From Flaccisagitta enflata (Eukaryota > Chaetognatha > Sagittoidea > Aphragmophora): a stretch of DNA of 64,000 nt. The translations under genes were made by a program, and so were the position numbers. The notes under the pieces are model-generated. The model ran no database searches. It saw nothing but the letters and a program-made list of their open reading frames with translations, and had not been told where the DNA came from. Below, piece after piece: positions 63,652-64,000 of the stretch. The DNA lies in the NCBI GenBank assembly GCA_965153355.1, contig OZ231126.1, forward strand, positions 46,376,001-46,440,000, written 5' to 3'. The first letter of the stretch is position 1. Each line of letters begins with the position of its first letter.

Positions 63652-64000
63652 TTAAATTCTTTCATGGTTTCTCCTCGACTTGGACCATTTTCTGACATAA
63701 GACGCGGTTCTTTTGAGCGCGAGATTTTGACTGCCACGTGCAGTAAAAAATCAATATAAAACAATGACAAAATTAATGATGGTTTTGGGTAATAACATAT
63801 TTGTGTAATATATTTAAAAAAAAATTAATGCAAAATCTTGTATCATTTAGCTAATATAGCTAAAAATACTAAAAATTAATATTTTTTTTTAAATAAGTTG
63901 TTTATCATTTTTTTTTGTTTCATTTCCATTAGTAAGTATGTTATAATGATAAATATCATTTTTTTAAAGTATATTCAATGTATTTTAAAAAAAAATATTA
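63652..64000. other. AT-rich right edge
   Basis: A and T homopolymers; nothing recognised. Confidence 0.5.

Overview
This is nuclear DNA of an invertebrate animal. The evidence is GT-AG introns, a frizzled-related Wnt modulator, a flagellar or ciliary CFAP97-domain protein, and a selenocysteine-containing selenophosphate synthetase with an animal-type SECIS element. The species cannot be named from the sequence. The small spliceosomal protein SmG is rather divergent, which suggests a fast-evolving lineage. Two 10-base N runs (44544-44553 and 50325-50334) are scaffold gaps.

Genes, left to right. On the minus strand three genes run head to tail: SNRPG (two exons, 11572-5293, 6-kb intron), a Sec-encoding SEPHS2 (five exons, 5037-1076), and a phosphoglycolate-phosphatase-like HAD enzyme (717 to beyond the left edge). 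The gaps between them are very short. The SEPHS2 SECIS (855-776) ends 58 bases before the PGP start codon, and strong splice-acceptor signals precede both downstream start codons, so the trio looks like an operon resolved by trans-splicing. On the plus strand there are: a GC-rich unrecognised coding block (20.9-22.7 kb), the 3' exon of a secreted frizzled-related protein (29048-29879), an intronless UBE2L3 (36628-37095), a two-exon UXS1 (38116-44525), a CFAP97D-like gene (46473-47359) followed by a further exon (47765-47941), and a small possible secreted protein (63364-63651).

Most of the remaining sequence is repeats. There are many long-inverted-repeat (foldback) elements flanked by TA, including a 3.2-kb near-palindrome (12856-16100). 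Two hAT-like elements have perfect 8-bp target duplications. Pogo-like and other small MITEs are present, and microsatellites are unusually dense. Two further dispersed families stand out. Family A has a terminal GC-rich hairpin followed by CTAAAA, an AACAAGGCC opposite end and GACC/GACG microsatellite inside. Family B has conserved GGGCAGCGGCCCCGAAGGGG-type ends around a minisatellite core that differs from copy to copy. Nested insertions and a 1.2-1.5-kb tandem duplication show their relative ages.

The protein genes are ordinary housekeeping or signalling genes: selenium metabolism, splicing, ubiquitin transfer, UDP-xylose synthesis and Wnt modulation. Apart from the probable SNRPG-SEPHS2-PGP operon, nothing suggests that neighbours act in one pathway.
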